Shown in pieces: positions 58,916-64,000 of a DNA stretch of 64,000 bases. Position 1 is the first letter of the stretch. The number at the start of each line of letters is the position of its first letter. Source of the stretch: Acidobacteriota bacterium (lineage in GTDB: Bacteria; Acidobacteriota; Vicinamibacteria; Fen-336). Under the pieces are notes generated by a model. The model was not told where the DNA came from. It saw only the letters and a list, made by a program, of their open reading frames with translations, and did not search any database. A program made the translations under genes and the position numbers. Where the stretch lies: positions 23,185 to 87,184 of the forward strand of contig JAJDNS010000044.1 in assembly GCA_022340585.1 (NCBI GenBank). The letters run 5' to 3'.

Positions 58916-60301
58916 TCAATCGGACGGGTTGATTCCCGCGAGCCCGGGCGTCGCCGAGGCGGCGGGGACGCCGGCGCCGGGAGGGCCCGGGGGCCCGAGG
59001 ACCAGCCTCAGGATCAGGCTCTGGAACGCCGGGTCGGCGTAGAGCCCGTGGTGGTCGGCGGCCCCGAAGTACGTGCGCGTGGCCTCCGGAATCCCGCAGC
59101 CGGGCTCCGGGGCATCCACGCTCGGGCAGTGGGCGGCCAGGACACTGGACCGGGTGACCCGCCCGTCGCCGGCCTCGTACATCAGGTCCTGCTCGTGGGG
59201 GGTCTTCGGCTCCAGGCGGGGGGCGGCCCCGGGCGGTCCCTCGCCCACCACCGCTCGGGCCAGGGTGGGGAGGCAGTCGCCCCCGACGAGGGTGACCGGC
59301 GCGGGGCACGGCGTGCGGGGCGTCCGGCCCAGGGCGTCGTGAAAGGCCCGGGCCCGGGCGAGGACGGCCTTGACGAAGACCCGCTCCCCGGACCGGCGCT
59401 CGTCGACGGGCGGTCCGAAGGGGGGCCAGCCGTAGCGCGTCCAGGTCTCGTGGTCCAGGAGGTCTCCCTCGACCGGGACCCCGCTCGGGTCCAGCAGCAC
59501 GCGGGAGCCGCCGGGGGGCAGGAGCTGGTAGACCGCGGGCATCCGCGCCACCACCGAGGCGGCCAGCGTCGTGTAGGACATCCCCACCCGCGAGCCCCGC
59601 AGGATCGCGTCCAGGGAGGGCAACGCGCCGCCGTTGGGCGTGGCCACCAGGAGCGCGCTCGCCACCCGGCGGGCCCCGGCCCAGGTCACCTCTCCCCCGG
59701 GCTCCGCTCCCCCGTACCGCAGGTAGTAGCGCACCACAAGGCCGCCCATGCTGTGGCCGAGGAGGTGAAACCGGGCCCCGGGCTCGCCCCGGGCCGCGGC
59801 GAGGGCGTCCAGTCGCCCCTCCAGGGCCCGGGCGCTCTCGACGAGGTCGCGACGCCAGTCGTAGGAGAAGACGGCGTAGCGACACGGGCCTCTTTCGAGC
59901 TCGGGCACGAACCCCGCGGACTCGAGAAGATCGATCAGGTCGGCGTACTCGGTGAAGCCGAAGACGCGGGGCAGGACGGAGTCGGTGCCGATGAGGGGAC
60001 CCGGCCGGAGCTCGTCGCGGCTCTCCGCGAGCGGGAGCCTCCGGGGGAGGCCCAGGCCGTGGTGTCCCACGGCGTTGCCGAGGTTGAGCCAGGCCTGGGT
60101 CCCGTCGGGTCGCAGGAGCTGGCTGCCCATGAGGCCGGGCACCACCACGAGCGGGGGCGCCTCGCGTCCACGGCTCAGGGCGCGGACGAGGCGCGCGTCG
60201 AGGTTGCGTCGACGACCCGTCCCGGTCCAGGCCACGAAGGCCCCGGTGACGAGCCCGGCGAAGGTCCCGGCGATGAACGGCCACGCCTGGTGCCGCGCCA
60301 C
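58916..60301 (-). CDS. LCAT/phospholipase-like alpha/beta hydrolase
   Basis: This 461-residue protein has an N-terminal hydrophobic segment (about 8-25, signal anchor). Its lipase-like domain resembles lecithin:cholesterol acyltransferase/phospholipase proteins: VVVPGLMGSQLL (oxyanion), GHSMGGLVVRYYL (nucleophile elbow) and AADHHGLY as a possible catalytic-His region. The GTG start at 60301 follows GAGGAGG. A -10 TACAAT (60330-60325) lies upstream. It is divergent from the FKBP gene. Acyl transfer or phospholipid cleavage in the envelope is inference. Confidence 0.85.
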   Translation of the reverse strand: MARHQAWPFIAGTFAGLVTGAFVAWTGTGRRRNLDARLVRALSRGREAPPLVVVPGLMGSQLLRPDGTQAWLNLGNAVGHHGLGLPRRLPLAESRDELRPGPLIGTDSVLPRVFGFTEYADLIDLLESAGFVPELERGPCRYAVFSYDWRRDLVESARALEGRLDALAAARGEPGARFHLLGHSMGGLVVRYYLRYGGAEPGGEVTWAGARRVASALLVATPNGGALPSLDAILRGSRVGMSYTTLAASVVARMPAVYQLLPPGGSRVLLDPSGVPVEGDLLDHETWTRYGWPPFGPPVDERRSGERVFVKAVLARARAFHDALGRTPRTPCPAPVTLVGGDCLPTLARAVVGEGPPGAAPRLEPKTPHEQDLMYEAGDGRVTRSSVLAAHCPSVDAPEPGCGIPEATRTYFGAADHHGLYADPAFQSLILRLVLGPPGPPGAGVPAASATPGLAGINPSD

Positions 60302-60444
60302 GCCTCCTCCTCAGCCCCTCCGTGATTGTAGCGCGGTCCCGGTTTGCCTCGTCGACCGGCGCCGGATAGCATGCGGTGTTTCGTACGAGAGCCCAGGCCG
60401 CGGCGAGCGATGCGAGCGGGGCGGAAAGACACAGGAAGAACAGA

Positions 60445-61158
60445 ATGCGCAAGACCCTCAACGCCCTGCTGCTCGTCACCGTCGCCTTTGCATGGGGCTG
60501 CGACAAGAAGGACACCGCTCCCGCGGAGGGCGAGGAGGCGGCCCCGGCCGCCGCCGCCCTCAGCGAGGACGAGAAGACCATCTACGCCCTCGGCGCCATG
60601 CTCGGCCAGCGCGCGGTGCAACCCCTGCGCCTGAGCGAGGCCGAGCTCGAGATCCTGCAGAAGGGCCTCGCCGCGACCGCCGGGGGCGGCGAGCCGGAGT
60701 ACTCGATCGAGGAGTACGGCCCGAAGTTCGAGGCGTTCATGAAGGCTCGCGCCGCCGCCGGCGCGGCCGAGGAGAAGGAGCGGTCGCAGGCGTTCCTCTC
60801 CGGGGCGGAAGGCGAGGAGGGCGCGGTCAAGACGGAGTCCGGGCTCGTCTACCGCACGCTGGAGCCGGGCCAGGGAGCGAGCCCCGCGGCGACCGACGTC
60901 GTGAAGGTCCACTACCACGGCACCCTCACCGACGGCACGGTGTTCGACAGCTCGCGCGATCGCGGCCAGCCCGTCGAGTTCCCCCTCAACCAGGTCATCC
61001 CCTGCTGGACGGAGGGGGTGCAGAAGATGAAGGTAGGAGAGAAGGCGAAGCTGGTGTGCCCCTCCGACATCGCCTACGGCGACGAGGGCCGCCCGGGGAT
61101 CCCGCCGGGGGCCACCCTCGTCTTCGAGGTGGAGCTGATCGGTATCCAGGGCAAGTGA
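60445..61158 (+). CDS. FKBP-type peptidyl-prolyl isomerase lipoprotein
   Basis: This 237-residue envelope isomerase has a lipoprotein signal (LLLVTVAFAWGC, then DKKD). A helical dimerisation-type domain follows (about 40-130), then the FKBP domain (about 135-235: VVKVHYHGTLTDGTVFDSS, NQVIPCWTEGVQKMKVGEK, IPPGATLVFEVELI). This is the Mip/FkpA layout. The start is ATG 60445 with AGGA upstream; a longer frame starting at 60376 looks unlikely because it would push the signal inward. The gap 60302-60444 otherwise holds no gene. Confidence 0.92.
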   Translation: MRKTLNALLLVTVAFAWGCDKKDTAPAEGEEAAPAAAALSEDEKTIYALGAMLGQRAVQPLRLSEAELEILQKGLAATAGGGEPEYSIEEYGPKFEAFMKARAAAGAAEEKERSQAFLSGAEGEEGAVKTESGLVYRTLEPGQGASPAATDVVKVHYHGTLTDGTVFDSSRDRGQPVEFPLNQVIPCWTEGVQKMKVGEKAKLVCPSDIAYGDEGRPGIPPGATLVFEVELIGIQGK

Positions 61159-61199
61159 GCGCGTCGTGACCGACGCGGTCTCGACGAGACAACGCATCG

Positions 61200-61220
61200 A
61201 GCGGGGCGCTCGGCCCCGCT
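61200..61220 (+). promoter_or_regulatory. GC-rich hairpin just before the sucC ribosome-binding site
   Basis: An 8-bp perfect stem AGCGGGGC/GCCCCGCT with a 5-nt loop ends right before GGAGG (61221-61225), the sucC Shine-Dalgarno. It could end fkpA-like transcripts or modulate sucC translation. Confidence 0.45.
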
Positions 61221-61233
61221 GGAGGTTCCGCAC

Positions 61234-62405
<1,172 letters not shown>

Positions 62406-62409
<4 letters not shown>

Positions 62410-63278
62410 GCGTCCTCGTCGGTCGCGACTCGCGGGTGCTGATCCAGGGCATGGGCCGGCACGGGACCTTCCACGCCATCCAGTGCCGGGACTACGGCAC
62501 CAGCATCGTCGGGGGCACCAAGCCCGGCAAGGGCGGCACCACCCTCGAGGGCTTCCCCCTCTTCGACACCGTGGCCGAGGCGGTGGGGAAGACCGGGGCC
62601 AACGTGAGCGTCGTCTTCGTGCCGCCCGCCGGCGCCGCCGACGCCGTCATGGAGGCCGCCGACGCCGGGGTCGGCGTCGTGGTCTGCATCACCGAGGGCA
62701 TCCCGACCCTCGACATGGTGACGGTCTGGGCCTTTCTCAAGGACCGCGGGACCCGTCTCATCGGCCCCAACTGTCCGGGCATCATCACCCCCGGGGAGAA
62801 GTGCAAGGTCGGCATCATGCCCGGCCACATCCACCGGGGGGGCAGCGTCGGGGTGGTGAGCCGCAGCGGCACCCTGACCTACGAGGCGGTGGCCCAGCTC
62901 ACCGCCCTCGGCATCGGCCAGTCGAGCTGCATCGGCATCGGGGGTGATCCCATCATCGGGACGACCCACACCGACGCGATGAAGCTGTTCAACGAGGACC
63001 CGGACACCGAGGCCATCGTCATGATCGGGGAGATCGGCGGGAGCGCCGAGGAGGAGGCGGCGGAGTACATCAAGGCCCACGTGAAGAAGCCGGTGGTGGG
63101 CTTCATCGCCGGGCAGACCGCGCCCCCGGGCCGCCGCATGGGTCACGCCGGGGCGATCATCGCCGGGGGGAAGGGCACCGCCGCCGAGAAGATGAAGGCC
63201 ATGGAGGCCGCCGGGATCCGGGTGGTGAAGTCCCCGGCGGACATTGGCGCCGCGGTGGCCGAGGTCATGAAGGGGTAG
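62406..63278 (+). CDS. sucD: Succinyl-CoA synthetase alpha subunit
   Basis: SucD binds CoA and carries the phosphohistidine. The active H247 sits in [10 protein letters not shown]. CoA-binding GGTKPGKGG and the [19 protein letters not shown] segment are textbook. The protein has 290 residues, the usual length. It overlaps sucC (ATGA) and is followed by ndk after 19 nt, an operon that would use the NTP made by SucCD. Confidence 0.97.
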
Positions 63279-63297
63279 CAGCAGCGAGGAGCTTCCC

Positions 63298-63723
63298 GTG
63301 AGCGAGCGCACGTTCTCCATCATCAAGCCGGACGCTCTGGCCGCCGGCCATGCCGGGGCCATCCTCTCCCGCATCGAGAAGGCAGGCTTCCGCATCGTGG
63401 CGCTGCGGATGCGGCGCCTCACCCGGCCCGAGGCCGAAGGCTTCTACCACGTGCACCGGGAGCGTCCGTTCTTCGGAGGGCTCTGCGACTACATGTCCTC
63501 GGGCCCGTGCATCACCATGGTCCTCGAGAGGGAGAACGGGATCGCCGGCCTCCGCGAGCTCATGGGAGCGACGGACCCGGCAAGCGCCGCCGAGGGCACC
63601 ATTCGCAAGGACTTCGCGCGCTCCATCGAGGCGAACGCCATCCACGGCTCGGACGCCCCCGAGACCGCCGCCTTCGAGATCGGGTACTTCTTTCCGGGGG
63701 TGGAGTTGTCGTCGGTTCGCTGA
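63298..63723 (+). CDS. ndk: Nucleoside diphosphate kinase
   Basis: Ndk balances NTP pools through a phosphohistidine. H116 lies in [12 protein letters not shown], the family's active site, and the KPDA motif is at residues 10-13. The protein has 141 residues, the usual length. The GTG start at 63298 follows GAGGAG. A strong hairpin overlaps its 3' end. Confidence 0.96.
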   Translation: MSERTFSIIKPDALAAGHAGAILSRIEKAGFRIVALRMRRLTRPEAEGFYHVHRERPFFGGLCDYMSSGPCITMVLERENGIAGLRELMGATDPASAAEGTIRKDFARSIEANAIHGSDAPETAAFEIGYFFPGVELSSVR

Positions 63724-63743
63724 TCGCACGTCGAACCGACGAC
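63708..63743 (+). terminator. Hairpin overlapping the 3' end of ndk
   Basis: Arms GTCGTCGGTTCG (63708-63719) and CGAACCGACGAC (63732-63743) are perfect 12-bp complements around a 12-nt loop, straddling the ndk stop. It probably ends the sucCD-ndk transcript, though no T-run follows. Confidence 0.65.
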
Positions 63744-63978
63744 CTGTTCCCCCACACCCCTCCATCCCGCTTCCCGCGCCTCACCCTTCCCGCCCGCCCC
63801 GACACCTCTACTCCGTTCCCTGGAGCGGCGCCCCCCCCTTCGCACCCCCTCCCTGACGACCCTCTTCGCTCGCTCCTCTCAGGGGCGGCATCTCTCACAT
63901 CGACCCACCCCCCCGGATCCCATGCCCCATTGCCCCGCCCTACCCCTCCGACATACCCTCCCCTCGTATACGCTCGCC
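63744..63978. other. Strongly C/T-rich gene-free tract
   Basis: The plus strand here is dominated by C and T runs (CCCCCC, CCTCC, CTCTC) with no ORF or family recognised. A TATACG hexamer near 63968 may be a -10 for the next gene. Confidence 0.6.
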
Positions 63979-63991
63979 AAGGAGGTCGACC

Positions 63992-64000
63992 ATGAACCGC
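63992..64000 (+). CDS. Start of a gene cut by the window edge
   Basis: AAGGAGGT (63979-63986) lies 5 nt before ATG at 63992, and three codons (MNR) are visible. The very strong Shine-Dalgarno makes this a real start, but the product cannot be judged. Confidence 0.6.

Overview
This 64-kb window is very GC-rich (roughly 70% or more by eye) and densely packed with bacterial genes. LpxA, an ExeA/GspB pair and periplasmic lipoproteins point to a Gram-negative (diderm) cell. The b558-type succinate dehydrogenase, the TolB-type serine/threonine kinase remnant and the high GC fit Acidobacteriota (for example a Thermoanaerobaculia-like lineage), but that placement is inference. No rRNA, tRNA or CRISPR array was seen.

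Layout: 1-3986 holds htpX (cut by the window edge), lpxA and a fused MFS/spermidine-synthase-like protein. 4243-20635 is one long co-directional cassette for a Hyb-type (group 1) [NiFe] hydrogenase: hybO-A-B-C-D, a small membrane protein, a Rieske protein, an epimerase with an extra helical domain, hypF-C-D-E-A-B, a nickel permease and a HisKA/receiver/cyclase regulator. Most neighbouring genes overlap by a few bases, which suggests tight translational coupling. 20643-25070 (minus strand) carries a Sua5/YrdC protein, an RlmN-like enzyme, GspB and ExeA. 25145-29116 has an alpha/beta hydrolase, an M14 peptidase and a SnoaL-like protein. 29117-31908 is a decayed stretch with a broken kinase gene, palindromes and repeats around a DUF4397 lipoprotein gene.

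31909-35898 has ABC-F, a YggX-like protein and a DEAD-box helicase. 36040-42283 (minus strand) is an unusual four-gene module: a membrane-anchored peptidoglycan-amidase-like protein, a divergent actin-like ATPase, a protein with periplasmic TPRs and a cytoplasmic STAND-type ATPase, and a second ATPase related to its NTPase domain. 42425-49945 contains PilZ, GNAT, recG, rsmD, coaD, an aminotransferase and small unknown genes. 50334-55344 has serA, an acyl-CoA ligase and a B12-binding radical SAM protein. 55468-63723 is central metabolism (sdhCAB, sucCD, ndk) with an LCAT-like hydrolase and an FKBP lipoprotein.

Two sequence-level themes run through the window. Several dispersed palindromic repeat families occupy the gaps between genes. 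Several genes lack a Shine-Dalgarno but have a -10-like hexamer ending 6-9 nt before the start codon, which suggests leaderless transcripts. The best candidates for something new are the actin/STAND/amidase module and the Rieske plus epimerase-sensor insertion in the hydrogenase cassette.
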